NCBI GenBank assembly: GCA_007556525.1
Contig: SWJS01000001.1
Span: 526,346 to 590,345, forward strand
Reading direction: 5' to 3'
DNA length: 64,000 nt
Origin: Lysobacteraceae bacterium CU05-9
Lineage (GTDB): Bacteria; Pseudomonadota; Gammaproteobacteria; Xanthomonadales; Xanthomonadaceae
Both the position numbers and the translations under genes were made by a program. The notes beneath the pieces were generated by a model, which was not told where the DNA came from, did no database searches, and saw nothing but the letters and a program-made list of their open reading frames with translations. Below, piece by piece: positions 1-8,388 of the stretch. Position 1 is the first letter of the stretch. Each line of letters opens with the position of its first letter.

Positions 1-950
1 GTTGTGAGTCGCGACATTTTCAGCAACGCATCGATTAACTCACCCATGCGCGTTGTTGCACCGGTGATGCGGTCGAGATAATCCAACTCCTGCGGTTCAA
101 GCTTGGCACTGGCAGTGTGCTTGAGAACCTGTCCAAAACCATCAATCGCACGCAATGGTCCACGCAAGTCATGCGACACACTGTATGCAAAGGATTCGAG
201 TTCCGCGTTCGCCGCTTTTAATGCTTTCGTGCGTTCTTCCACGCGCTGCTCAAGCAACCGATTGTCGTCAGCGAGGATGCGATGATGCCGAACGAGATCA
301 GTGAGATCTTCGAATTGCACCAATGAACTGAAAGTATCTTCGACTGTATCGGGTACTGGAATGTCGGCCATCCGCACGATGCGTGAACTCATGTCAGTCG
401 CACGAATGATCTGCCTGTACTGCCGATGTGTTTCGCCCTGGAAATCGAACGCTTCAACTTCGACAAGTTTCTCGACATCCAAATTACCGAGCAATGATTC
501 AAGATTCGCGCCAACCAACTCAATCGGTGCGCGTGCGAGCAAATGCGCGAATGCCGGATTGGCACTGAGAATCACGCCCTGATTGTCCGTCATGACTTGC
601 GGCACGGAAGAAAACTCCATCGCAGTCGAAAGACGTTGCTCTGAACGTTGCTGCACTTGAGCAACTTTGTCACCGAGCTCACACGCACGGGCTTCAAGCG
701 TCCGTGTCCAGCGGGTACCAATCGCAACGGCGAACAAACCGAAGATGCCGAATACGAAAATCGTGCCGCGGATTTTCTGCATTTCGTCATATGTCAGATG
801 GCTGTTCTGGGTCAGCAAAATCCAAGCCAACACCATCATCACCAATATCACGGCAACGATGCCCACGCGCATCGCCAACATGTAAAAGCGAATGCGCTTC
901 ATGATGGCTTCGTCGCCTACGGGGCGTGGAGTGGTTGTTTCCTGTGGCAT
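1..950 (-). CDS. PAS-domain sensor histidine kinase, truncated by the window edge
   Basis: The gene reads leftward from an ATG at 950 and runs off position 1 with no stop, so only the first 316 codons are visible. Two membrane segments lie near residues 24-45 and 65-85, followed by a short helical linker. A PAS-like region spans about residues 110-215, and a second coiled linker (about 230-255) leads to the dimerisation/phosphoacceptor box SYSVSHDLRGPLRAI-like, with the phosphorylatable His at residue 260 (codon 171-173). The kinase ATPase domain must lie outside the window. The box resembles phytochrome-type HisKA kinases. The signal and the partner regulator are unknown. The start is not backed by a strong ribosome binding site, so a start a few codons further in is possible. 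Confidence 0.85.
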   Translation of the reverse strand, partial: MPQETTTPRPVGDEAIMKRIRFYMLAMRVGIVAVILVMMVLAWILLTQNSHLTYDEMQKIRGTIFVFGIFGLFAVAIGTRWTRTLEARACELGDKVAQVQQRSEQRLSTAMEFSSVPQVMTDNQGVILSANPAFAHLLARAPIELVGANLESLLGNLDVEKLVEVEAFDFQGETHRQYRQIIRATDMSSRIVRMADIPVPDTVEDTFSSLVQFEDLTDLVRHHRILADDNRLLEQRVEERTKALKAANAELESFAYSVSHDLRGPLRAIDGFGQVLKHTASAKLEPQELDYLDRITGATTRMGELIDALLKMSRLT

Positions 951-1008
951 TCAAGAAGTCTAGCTAAATGGCAGGCAACAGCATAGCGGAGCAATTGTTT
1001 GCATCAGG

Positions 1009-1014
1009 TATACT
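1009..1014 (+). promoter_or_regulatory. Possible -10 element of the tmRNA promoter
   Basis: TATACT lies about 58 bases upstream of the mature tmRNA 5' end, which fits a short processed 5' leader. No good -35 hexamer sits at the normal distance, so this is weak support. Confidence 0.3.
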
Positions 1015-1071
1015 GAGCGGGACAAGATGAGAACCCTGTCGATTGGGGTTCATGTTGTTTCCGAAGAATAC

Positions 1072-1425
1072 GGGGGTGCACCTGGCTTCGACGGGGGTAG
1101 CGAAATCACTTGGCGCATGTCGTGGGGGTAACTTTCCACGTAAATCCAGTTACGAAAATCTAGTTGCCAACGACGACAACTACGCTCTCGCCGCTTAAGG
1201 CGTAGCCCTGAAACAACTTGTGCCCATGCTCGTTGCGTAAGGTTATTATCATGGGATCGCTTGGGTGGGCCACCTGTCCTCCCCTTGTTAACCCTTAACA
1301 GGTTGGTCCTTCGGTGCGCTGCGCACACTGTGCTACCGCGGGACGAGATTTAACAGTGAGCTAAGCATGTAGTGCCGGGGATGGAGTGCCTTCGGACGGC
1401 GGTTCGATTCCGCCCACCTCCACCA
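1072..1425 (+). ncRNA. ssrA: tmRNA (transfer-messenger RNA, ssrA)
   Basis: One-piece tmRNA of 354 nt that rescues stalled ribosomes and tags the nascent protein for proteolysis. The 5' end GGGGGTG pairs with CACCTCC at 1415-1421 to form the tRNA-like acceptor stem, followed by discriminator A and an encoded CCA at 1423-1425. The T-arm GGTTCGATTCC is present near 1401. The tag frame begins at GCC 1166 and encodes ANDDNYALAA, ending in TAA at 1196-1198. Its -ALAA end is the usual signal for ClpXP and related proteases. An intrinsic terminator follows directly. tmRNA genes often serve as integration sites, but no integrase or duplicated 3' end is seen here. Confidence 0.97.
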
Positions 1426-1431
1426 ATCGAG

Positions 1432-1464
1432 AACGCCTGACTTCCCGGAGTTGGGCGTTTTTTT
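1432..1464 (+). terminator. Intrinsic terminator of tmRNA
   Basis: AACGCC (1432-1437) pairs with GGCGTT (1454-1459), followed by a run of T residues to 1464. It lies 7 bases beyond the encoded CCA of tmRNA. Confidence 0.85.
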
Positions 1465-1474
1465 CACGTGGAAA

Positions 1475-1499
1475 TACCATTCACAGTGCTACCATTCAC
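1475..1499. repeat. 10-bp direct repeat upstream of gcd
   Basis: TACCATTCAC occurs at 1475-1484 and again at 1490-1499, a 15-bp period, in the short spacer between the tmRNA terminator and the glucose dehydrogenase gene. It could be a tandem activator site or chance. Confidence 0.3.
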
Positions 1500-1528
1500 G
1501 CTTCGATGTAGATGAGCTGTGTGGAACG

Positions 1529-3865
1529 ATGCGGAAGTTGACAGCGGTTTTGCTGGGGTCATTAGGGCTGGTGCTTGCGGGAGGCGGCGCGTATCTGGCG
1601 AGCTTGAGTGGGAGCTGGTACTTCCTGTTTGCGGGGCTGGGCTTTGTCGCGAGCGCGGTCGGAATCTGGAAGTGGCGGAATTGGGGGTTGCTGATTTTTG
1701 CGGTGACGTTTGCGGCGACTCTAATCTGGTCGGTGTGGGAAGTGAAGTTGCAGTGGTGGCCGCTGGCTTCGCGCATTGGCATCCCGAGTTTGTTTGCGTT
1801 GTGGTTGGTTTTGCCGGTGTTCCGCAGGGCCTGGAACAAGCAGAACGGTCGTGATATCCGCACGTTTCCTGAGCTACTCACTGTCCTGACTGGCGTTGCC
1901 CTGGTCATCAGTGCCGTCGCGTTGTTCCGCGGGGCGGATCCGATCAAGGGCGAGCTGCCAATGGTGCAGACGAAGGGTGCTGTCGATTTAGGACCTGCCG
2001 TAAAGGACGGCGAGTGGACGGCCTATGGTCGCAATGATTTCGGACAACGGTTTTCTCCTCTGACGCAGATCACGCCGCAGAACGTGAGCGGGCTGAAGGT
2101 TGCATGGCAGATTCAAACAGGTGATGTGAAGCAGCCAGGAGATACCGGCGAGTTTACGTATCAGGCGACACCGCTGAAAATCGGTGATCTGCTCTATCTA
2201 TGCACACCGCATAACCGCGTGATGGCACTGAATGCTGACACCGGAGCAACCGTGTGGGAATTCAATCCCGGAATCGGTCCGGACTCTCAACGTCAACATC
2301 AGACGTGCCGTGGCGTGTCGTATTTGCCGCCTGCTGATCCAGCGATCGGCAGTGTCTGTGATGCACGCATCTATCTGCCGACTGCGGATGCGAAGTTGTA
2401 TGCGTTAGACGCCAAAACCGGCGCGAAATGCCCCGACTTCGGAACTGACGGCAGCATCGATCTGACGCACAACATGCCGTTCAAGCAGCATGGGTTTTAT
2501 TACTCCACTTCCCCACCCTTGGTTGCCGCTGGCAAGGTCATTGTTGCGGGCGCCGTCAACGACAACTACAACATCAATTCACCATCCGGGGTGATTCGTG
2601 CGTATGATGCGCGCAGTGGCGAACTGATGTGGAATTTCGATTCGGGCAACCCGACCGAGACGAAGCCATTCGACGTCAACGATCCGACGCAAATGTACTC
2701 ACCGAGTTCACCGAACAGTTGGGCGGTCGCGAGTGCAGATGAGAAATTGGGGCTCGCATATTTCCCGATGGGTAACCGCACACCGGATCAAATCGGTCGT
2801 TATCGCAATGCAGCCGAGGAGAAGTACGCGACTTCCGTCGTCGCCCTCGATCTCACGACAGGCGAAGCGCGCTGGGTGCAACAGTTCGTGCATCACGACT
2901 TGTGGGACATGGACACTCCTGCGCAACCGAGCCTGATTGATTTGGACACACCGAATGGCCGTCAACCTGCACTCGTGGTGCCGACAAAGCAAGGTGACAT
3001 CTACGTGTTGAACCGCGCAACGGGTTCTCCGATCATGCCGATCCGCGAAATCCCGGCACCGTCTGGCGCGATTCCGGGCGAATGGTCCAGCAAAACCCAA
3101 CCCATTTCTTCACTGAATTTCCGCCCGGATCCGTTGCGGGAGTCGTCGATGTGGGGCGCGACTTTAATCGATCAGATGATGTGCCGCATTGCCTTCCGGA
3201 AACTGGATTATCAAGGTCAGTACACTCCGCCATCGTTGCGGGGGACGATCGTGTATCCGGGTAATTTTGGCGTGTTCAACTGGGGCTCGCTGGCCGTGGA
3301 TCCCGAACATCAAGTAGCGTTCATGATGCCGCTAAAGCTCGCCTTCGTGTCGCAGATGATTCCGAAGTCGAAGCTCGCCAAGGACGTGAAGTTGAATGCC
3401 GGCGAACAAGGTGTGAACTCGAATGAAGGTGCGGAATATGCGGTGGCGATGAAGCCGTTTTTGTCACCGTTGGGCGTGCCTTGCCAAGCGCCGCCATGGG
3501 GTACGGTTGCCGCAGTCGATTTACGTACGGGCAAAAAAGCCTACCAACTCGTCAACGGTACTACTCGCGATTTGTCTCCAATTCCAGTGCCGCTCGAGAT
3601 GGGTGTGCCGGGCATTGGCGGACCGATCATCACCAAGTCGGGCGTTGCATTTCTGTCCGCCGCGACGGACAACAACTTCCGCGCGTACGATCTGCGTAAT
3701 GGCAAGGTACTCTGGAATGTCCGAATTCCGGCCGGTGGCCAGGCTACACCCATGACGTATCTCAATTCCCAGGGCGAGCAGATGGTTGTACTCGTTGCTG
3801 GCGGTCATGGCTCCATCGGTTCGAAACTGGGCGACTACGTCATCGCGTACAAGCTCGCGAAGTAG
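1529..3865 (+). CDS. gcd: Membrane-bound PQQ-dependent glucose dehydrogenase family protein
   Basis: Quinoprotein dehydrogenase that oxidises glucose (or a related polyol) at the periplasmic face and passes electrons to ubiquinone. The 778-residue length is close to E. coli Gcd. Residues 1-140 hold about five membrane helices. The rest is a PQQ beta-propeller containing LWDMDTPAQPSL and VPTKQGDIYVLNR, the conserved regions that hold the active-site Asp and Lys of Gcd, and the C-terminal PAGGQATPMTY and GGHGSIGSKLGDY motifs. The ATG at 1529 is preferred because the upstream in-frame TTG at 1451 lies inside the tmRNA terminator. No PQQ biosynthesis gene is in the window, so the cofactor genes lie elsewhere or PQQ is taken up. 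The substrate is inferred; quinate/shikimate dehydrogenases share the architecture. Confidence 0.9.
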   Translation: MRKLTAVLLGSLGLVLAGGGAYLASLSGSWYFLFAGLGFVASAVGIWKWRNWGLLIFAVTFAATLIWSVWEVKLQWWPLASRIGIPSLFALWLVLPVFRRAWNKQNGRDIRTFPELLTVLTGVALVISAVALFRGADPIKGELPMVQTKGAVDLGPAVKDGEWTAYGRNDFGQRFSPLTQITPQNVSGLKVAWQIQTGDVKQPGDTGEFTYQATPLKIGDLLYLCTPHNRVMALNADTGATVWEFNPGIGPDSQRQHQTCRGVSYLPPADPAIGSVCDARIYLPTADAKLYALDAKTGAKCPDFGTDGSIDLTHNMPFKQHGFYYSTSPPLVAAGKVIVAGAVNDNYNINSPSGVIRAYDARSGELMWNFDSGNPTETKPFDVNDPTQMYSPSSPNSWAVASADEKLGLAYFPMGNRTPDQIGRYRNAAEEKYATSVVALDLTTGEARWVQQFVHHDLWDMDTPAQPSLIDLDTPNGRQPALVVPTKQGDIYVLNRATGSPIMPIREIPAPSGAIPGEWSSKTQPISSLNFRPDPLRESSMWGATLIDQMMCRIAFRKLDYQGQYTPPSLRGTIVYPGNFGVFNWGSLAVDPEHQVAFMMPLKLAFVSQMIPKSKLAKDVKLNAGEQGVNSNEGAEYAVAMKPFLSPLGVPCQAPPWGTVAAVDLRTGKKAYQLVNGTTRDLSPIPVPLEMGVPGIGGPIITKSGVAFLSAATDNNFRAYDLRNGKVLWNVRIPAGGQATPMTYLNSQGEQMVVLVAGGHGSIGSKLGDYVIAYKLAK

Positions 3866-3975
3866 ATCTGGCGCGGGAAATTCACTTCATGCTCACTTCC
3901 AAAGGACTAGCGTAAAGAGACATCAAGTCGCAGGGGTTCGCAAGCCAAAAGGCTTAACTCAATGAGGATTCCCAA

Positions 3976-4338
3976 ATGGACGCACTAAACATGCTCAAAA
4001 CTGCCGTGATCTTACTTGCGATTACTGCACTCGGCGGACTCGTGCTCGCGGGAATTCGCATCATCACCAAACAAAACCCACCCGCCTGGTTTGCGATGGT
4101 ACACGGTCTACTTGCCGGTGGTGCCATCACATTGTTGCTGTATCTATTTTGCTTCGGACAGCTCAGTGGCAACGCCCTACTCGGTCTCGGATTGTTGGTA
4201 CTCGCAGCGCTCGGCGGCGTATTCATGAATCTCGCGTATCAGTGGCAACGTCTCTTGATCCCGACAACGATCGTGTTCCTGCATGCGGCGTTGGCGGCGA
4301 TTGGTTTTGTGTTGTTGGCGTTGACTGCCTTCGGGTAA
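3976..4338 (+). CDS. Small four-helix membrane protein of unknown function
   Basis: The 120-residue product is almost entirely hydrophobic, with four predicted membrane helices at about residues 8-25, 40-62, 66-88 and 95-118. A GAGGA ribosome binding site precedes the ATG. No catalytic motif is recognisable. It lies between the glucose dehydrogenase gene and mntP on the same strand, with a 47-bp gap to mntP, so it may be read with mntP. I do not recognise the family and assign no function. Confidence 0.75.
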   Translation: MDALNMLKTAVILLAITALGGLVLAGIRIITKQNPPAWFAMVHGLLAGGAITLLLYLFCFGQLSGNALLGLGLLVLAALGGVFMNLAYQWQRLLIPTTIVFLHAALAAIGFVLLALTAFG

Positions 4339-4385
4339 ACCGCGCCATGTAAAATAGACGCAATTTCGCAATTGCTTCCATCAAA

Positions 4386-4946
4386 ATGACCTTATTCGCC
4401 ATCATTGCCTTGGCGCTTGCCATGGCTGCCGACGCCTTCGCAGTATCCGTATCTCACGGCGCCCGCATGAAGCAAATGCAATGGGGTCTCGCCTTCCGCA
4501 TCGCGATTGTGTTCGGTGTTTTCCAGGGATTGATGCCACTCATCGGCTGGTTCGTCGGACGCGCCGCCGCAGATTTTGCCAATCAATACGGCAAGTGGAT
4601 TGCATTTGCGATGCTCGCCGGTATCGCCGTCAAAATGCTCTGGGAAACCCGCGGCAATAACGACGACGAAGACATGCTCGGCGGTGACGATGGAATCGTC
4701 AGCAACTCCGAACTGCTCGTCGCCGGTGTCGCAACGTCCATCGACGCGCTGGCAGCTGGCGTAGGCCTCGCGTTCGTCAACGTCTCGATTTACTTTGCGG
4801 CAACGGTGATTGCGATTTTTACGTTTGTGTTGAGCGCGTTCGGCGTTTGGATCGGCCGTCAGATTGGCGCACTCGTCGGCAAGTGGGCGGAGATTATCGG
4901 CGCGTTGATCTTGCTCGCCCTTGCGGTCTCTTTCCTAATGCGCTGA
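4386..4946 (+). CDS. mntP: Manganese efflux pump MntP
   Basis: Inner-membrane Mn(II) exporter of the MntP/YebN family, protecting against manganese overload. The 186-residue length matches the family. Six membrane segments are visible as two related halves. Each half has the family's acidic membrane motif: ALAMAADAFAVSVSHGA near residue 10 and GVATSIDALAAGVGLAF near residue 115, where the Asp residues are thought to contact the ion. The loop between the halves (about residues 85-105) is rich in Asp and Glu. The 47-bp upstream gap is too short for the yybP-ykoY manganese riboswitch found before many mntP genes; a TAAAAT near 4352 could be a -10 element. Confidence 0.93.
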   Translation: MTLFAIIALALAMAADAFAVSVSHGARMKQMQWGLAFRIAIVFGVFQGLMPLIGWFVGRAAADFANQYGKWIAFAMLAGIAVKMLWETRGNNDDEDMLGGDDGIVSNSELLVAGVATSIDALAAGVGLAFVNVSIYFAATVIAIFTFVLSAFGVWIGRQIGALVGKWAEIIGALILLALAVSFLMR

Positions 4947-4956
4947 CGCGCGCAGC

Positions 4957-4992
4957 TACTGGCTAATAGCTAATAGCTGCGGCGTAGCCGCG
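4957..4992. repeat. Short tandem repeat plus hairpin between convergent genes
   Basis: TAATAGC is directly doubled at 4964-4977, followed by the hairpin GCGGC-GTA-GCCGC at 4979-4991. It fills the gap between the 3' ends of mntP and the catalase gene. The hairpin could help end transcription, but there is no long T-run. Confidence 0.45.
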
Positions 4993-4993
4993 T

Positions 4994-6526
4994 TTAAACC
5001 TCGATATCTTCCGCACCCGGCGAATTGGTCGGATGGTCGGAGGACGGCGCAGGCAAATCACCCGCAGCCAAACGCTTCAATGCATCCGCAATGCCGGCAC
5101 CGTATGCAGGATCCGCCTTCGAGCAATTGTCGATGTGACGTTGCTTGATGAAGTCCGGCGCATCACCTAACGCACGAGCGGTGTTGAAGAACAAGCGTTC
5201 TTTTTGGGCGTCGCTGAAGCTGCGGAACAACGCGCCTGGTTGCGTGAAGTAATCCGAATCATCTTCGCGGAAGTTCCAGAAGTCGGCATCGCCGCGGATC
5301 TTCAACGGAGGATCACGGTACTCAGGTTGCTCCTGCCACTGATCGTAGCTGTTCGGCTCATAAGCAGGCAGCGAACCGTAGTTACCGTCGACACGGCCTT
5401 GACCATCGCGGTGGTTCGAATGCACTGGGCAACGTGCCGCGTTCACCGGAATCTGATGATGATTCACGCCGAGACGATAGCGCTGTGCGTCGGAGTAGGC
5501 GAACAGACGGGCTTGGAGCATTTTGTCAGGGGAAGCACCGATACCTGGAACGAGATTGCTTGGTGCGAATGCCGATTGCTCGACGTCTGCGAAGAAGTTC
5601 TCAGGGTTGCGGTTCAACTCGAACTCACCGACTTCGATCAATGGATAGTCGGACTTCGGCCAGACCTTGGTCAGATCGAACGGATGGAAACGATACGTTT
5701 CGGCTTCCATTTCCGGCATGACTTGGACGTACATTTTCCACTTCGGGAAATCGCCGTTGTCGATCGAAGTCAACAGGTCGCGTTGATGACTTTCGCGGTC
5801 ACCGGCGACGACTGCAGCCGATTGTTCGTCCGTCAAATCTTCGATGCCCTGTTGCGACAGCATGTGGAACTTGATCCAGAAACGCTCACCCGCCGCGTTG
5901 ACGAAGCTATAGGTATGCGAGCCAAAACCATGCATATGACGGTACGTGCGCGGAATACCACGGTCACTCATCACCACAGTGACTTGCATCAATGCTTCCG
6001 GCAGCAACGACCAGAAATCCCAGTTGTTACGTGCGCTGCGAAGGTTCGTGCGAGGGTCACGCTTGACGGCCTTATTCAAGTCACCAAACTTACGTGGGTC
6101 GCGCAAAAAGAATACTGGCGTGTTATTCCCCACCAAATCCCAATTGCCCTCTTCCGTGTAGAACTTTAAAGCAAAACCACGGATATCACGCTCAGCATCG
6201 GCAGCACCGCGCTCACCGGCAACGGTGGTGAAGCGGGCGAACATGTCGGTTTTTTTGCCGACTTCAGAGAAAATTTTCGCCTTCGTATACTTCGTGATGT
6301 CATTCGTGACGGTGAACGTACCGAACGCGCCCGAGCCCTTCGCGTGCATGCGGCGCTCAGGAATGATTTCGCGGTTGAAGTTGGCGAGCTTCTCGAGCAG
6401 CCAGACGTCTTGCATCAACAGCGGGCCACGTGGGCCGGCGGTCATGGAGTTTTGGTTATCCGGAACCGGCGCACCAAACGCCGTGGTCATGTGAGTTACG
6501 GGGCGCTTCTTGGTATCGTCAGACAT
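4994..6526 (-). CDS. katA: Monofunctional haem catalase (small-subunit type)
   Basis: Cytoplasmic enzyme that dismutates hydrogen peroxide to water and oxygen. The 510-residue product has the distal His in [13 protein letters not shown] (His61) and the proximal haem-ligand Tyr in [14 protein letters not shown]. Length and C-terminus ([19 protein letters not shown]) place it with clade 3 catalases. The ATG at 6526 is chosen because GGGAG precedes it and the 11 residues further upstream are not family-like. A perfect inverted repeat (6595-6609) lies about 70 bp upstream and may be an operator. The gene symbol is by analogy: several catalase names are used in related genomes. Confidence 0.94.
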   Translation of the reverse strand: MSDDTKKRPVTHMTTAFGAPVPDNQNSMTAGPRGPLLMQDVWLLEKLANFNREIIPERRMHAKGSGAFGTFTVTNDITKYTKAKIFSEVGKKTDMFARFTTVAGERGAADAERDIRGFALKFYTEEGNWDLVGNNTPVFFLRDPRKFGDLNKAVKRDPRTNLRSARNNWDFWSLLPEALMQVTVVMSDRGIPRTYRHMHGFGSHTYSFVNAAGERFWIKFHMLSQQGIEDLTDEQSAAVVAGDRESHQRDLLTSIDNGDFPKWKMYVQVMPEMEAETYRFHPFDLTKVWPKSDYPLIEVGEFELNRNPENFFADVEQSAFAPSNLVPGIGASPDKMLQARLFAYSDAQRYRLGVNHHQIPVNAARCPVHSNHRDGQGRVDGNYGSLPAYEPNSYDQWQEQPEYRDPPLKIRGDADFWNFREDDSDYFTQPGALFRSFSDAQKERLFFNTARALGDAPDFIKQRHIDNCSKADPAYGAGIADALKRLAAGDLPAPSSDHPTNSPGAEDIEV

Positions 6527-6594
6527 AATCGCAAACTCCCTGTTGGTTGGTGATATCAATAACCATAACCCACCCTATTGAAAGTGGCTAATGA

Positions 6595-6609
6595 ATTGAT
6601 TTCATCAAT
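6595..6609. promoter_or_regulatory. Inverted repeat upstream of the catalase gene
   Basis: ATTGAT-TTC-ATCAAT is a perfect 6-bp-arm inverted repeat in the 97-bp gap between the rhtA stop and the catalase start. The position suits an operator. It does not match the four-part OxyR pattern. Confidence 0.4.
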
Positions 6610-6623
6610 GCGATTGAGCCGAC

Positions 6624-7502
6624 CTATTGAGGAACGGTTGACGATTCAACTTTTGAAGTCAAAACGGTGCCTGCACTCGCCACCATCACCAATGCGATCG
6701 CGAGCAACTGCTGCCCATTGAGAATCTCACCCAACGCAATCCAGCCAACGAGCGCCGCAACCGCCGGTTCCATCGCCGCCACCGTACCAAACGTCTCTTT
6801 CGCAAGGCGCTTAATCGCAAAAAACTCCAACGTATATGGAATCGCGCTGGACACCACGCCCACGATCAGCCCGATCAACAACACGTGCGGCTCGAACATT
6901 TTCATGCCAGCTGACGCAATACCAATCGGTGCAATGATCAAGGTCGAGATCGTCAAGCCAATCGGTAGCATCAATCCCGACGGTAGGTGCTGCGCCCGTT
7001 TCCCAATCAGAATATACGAGCCCCAGCAAGCCGCCGCCCCCAACGCCCACAACATTCCGCCGGGATCCAGATGCGCGGCAGTATCCGAATTGAAGACCGG
7101 CAGTAATAACGCCAGCCCAATCACCGCGATCAAAATCCAAAGGAAGTCGACGCGACGACGGCTCGAAATGAAAGCCACGCCAAGCGGACCGAGCAACTCG
7201 ATGGCAACGGCAAGCCCAAACGGAATCGTGCGGATGCTCTGATAAAACATCCAGTTCATCAGACCGAGCACCACGCCGAACAACAAGATCAACGGCCAAT
7301 CGGACTTCGACGGGCGCGGCAGACGCCACGGACGCCAAACGAGCCACAGGACGAGAGCGCTGAACCCGACGCGTAACGCAGTCGTCGCTGACGGTCCGAT
7401 GAGCGGGAACAACTGTTTCGCGACGCTGGAGCCGATGCACAGACTCAGGATGGCCCCGAGCATGGCGAGAAACGGTAAAAGTTTGGTTTGAGCGGGCGAC
7501 AT
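6624..7502 (-). CDS. rhtA: RhtA-type amino acid exporter (EamA/DMT superfamily)
   Basis: Inner-membrane exporter of 292 residues with ten hydrophobic segments arranged as two EamA repeats. It follows E. coli RhtA (threonine/homoserine exporter) closely in several places: SVAKQLFPLIGPSATTALR near residue 27, ELLGPLGVAFISSRR near residue 102, and AIPYTLEFFAIKRL with FGTVAAMEPAVAAL near residues 225-250. Export of homoserine or threonine is inferred from this similarity and not shown. It is transcribed toward the catalase gene with a 97-bp gap that contains an inverted repeat. Confidence 0.85.
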   Translation of the reverse strand: MSPAQTKLLPFLAMLGAILSLCIGSSVAKQLFPLIGPSATTALRVGFSALVLWLVWRPWRLPRPSKSDWPLILLFGVVLGLMNWMFYQSIRTIPFGLAVAIELLGPLGVAFISSRRRVDFLWILIAVIGLALLLPVFNSDTAAHLDPGGMLWALGAAACWGSYILIGKRAQHLPSGLMLPIGLTISTLIIAPIGIASAGMKMFEPHVLLIGLIVGVVSSAIPYTLEFFAIKRLAKETFGTVAAMEPAVAALVGWIALGEILNGQQLLAIALVMVASAGTVLTSKVESSTVPQ

Positions 7503-7532
7503 AGGGGACTATTCTACTTTTTTGAGACGCAC

Positions 7533-7560
7533 AAAAAAGCGCCCCCACGAATGGAGGCGC
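7533..7560 (-). terminator. Intrinsic terminator downstream of the OmpA-family lipoprotein gene
   Basis: On the minus strand GCGCCTCCA pairs with TGGGGGCGC (one G-U pair) around a TTCG tetraloop, followed by six T residues. It lies 25 bases past the stop at 7585. Confidence 0.9.
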
Positions 7561-7584
7561 CTTCGATAATCCTAAACCGAGCGA

Positions 7585-8274
7585 TTAGCTGCGGACTGGG
7601 ATCAACGTGATTTCGACGCGGCGGTTAGCAGCCTTGCCTTCAGCCGTGGCGTTCGAAGCGATTGGGTATTGCTCACCCATGCCCTTGACGACCATGCGCT
7701 GACCGTTGACGCCCTTCGAGCTCAGGTAGCCGGCAACCGTGTTCGCACGACGCTCCGACAGAGCTTGGTTGTACGAATCGCTACCGTCGCTATCCGTAAA
7801 GCCTGCGACTTGGATAACCGTTTGGTTGTACTCGTTCAACGTACCGGCGACTTGGTCCAGAACGCTGTAGAACTGTGGCTTCAGGTCCGAACGGTCGAAG
7901 TCGAACGTCACGTTACCTGGCATGTTCAATGTAATGTTGTCACCTTGACGGACAACGCCAACGCCCGAACCCGCCAATTGGTCACGCAGTGCGCGTTCCT
8001 GGCGGTCCTGGTAGTTACCAATCGCACCGCCCGCCAAACCACCGGCACCGGCGCCGACCAAGGCGCGTTGACGACGCTCAACGGCATCATCACCCGTCAA
8101 AACACCGGCAACTGCGCCGACGACGCTACCGATGATTGCACCCTTCGTTGTTTTCGACATGCCCGCTTGACCATCCGGGCCACCTGGTTGACCGATACCG
8201 GTCGTTGCACAACCCGTTGCCAAACCGATGGTCAGGGCAGCGCCAATTGCAGACTTCAGAATCAGGGATTTCAT
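7585..8274 (-). CDS. OmpA-family outer-membrane lipoprotein with glycine-zipper region
   Basis: A 229-residue envelope protein. The N-terminus is a lipoprotein signal with lipobox LATGC near residue 20. Residues 40-95 form a Gly/Ala-rich glycine-zipper stretch (GAIIGSVVGAVAGVLTG and GAGAGGLAGGAIG). The C-terminal 120 residues are an OmpA-like peptidoglycan-binding domain with FDFDRSDLKP and the NQALSERRANTVAGYL and AANRRVEI signatures. It resembles the YiaD/YfiB type and probably links the outer membrane to the cell wall. The ATG at 8274 is chosen because AGGAAGGAAC precedes it and it starts a normal signal peptide; an ATG 13 codons upstream would spoil the signal. It is monocistronic, with its own terminator. 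Confidence 0.9.
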   Translation of the reverse strand: MKSLILKSAIGAALTIGLATGCATTGIGQPGGPDGQAGMSKTTKGAIIGSVVGAVAGVLTGDDAVERRQRALVGAGAGGLAGGAIGNYQDRQERALRDQLAGSGVGVVRQGDNITLNMPGNVTFDFDRSDLKPQFYSVLDQVAGTLNEYNQTVIQVAGFTDSDGSDSYNQALSERRANTVAGYLSSKGVNGQRMVVKGMGEQYPIASNATAEGKAANRRVEITLIPVRS

Positions 8275-8388
8275 ATTTTTGTTCCTTCCTCGTTGGTGGT
8301 TTGTATTTTTCACGCTTACGAGTGTATGCCCACGAAACTGAACAGAATGTCGACAAAATTTCTATCATTCACGAAAGTGAACGAGTTG

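Noticed and set aside
1072-1425. Integrated genomic island at tmRNA
   Set aside because: No integrase, no duplicated tmRNA 3' end and no change in sequence character nearby.
3942-3955. AAGCC-AAAA-GGCTT as a terminator after glucose dehydrogenase
   Set aside because: The stem is only 5 bp and no T-run follows.
4339-4385. Manganese riboswitch before mntP
   Set aside because: The gap is only 47 bp and shows none of the conserved yybP-ykoY loop sequences.
5204-6169. 321-codon plus-strand frame opposite the catalase gene
   Set aside because: Antisense shadow; low-complexity Val/Arg-rich translation.
6527-6623. OxyR binding site upstream of catalase
   Set aside because: ATAG and TAT elements can be found, but the 7-base spacing of the four-part consensus is not kept.
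8368-8381. TTCAC-GAAA-GTGAA hairpin as an alr terminator
   Set aside because: The stem is short and AT-rich, and the T residues are displaced from the stem; support is too weak to call.
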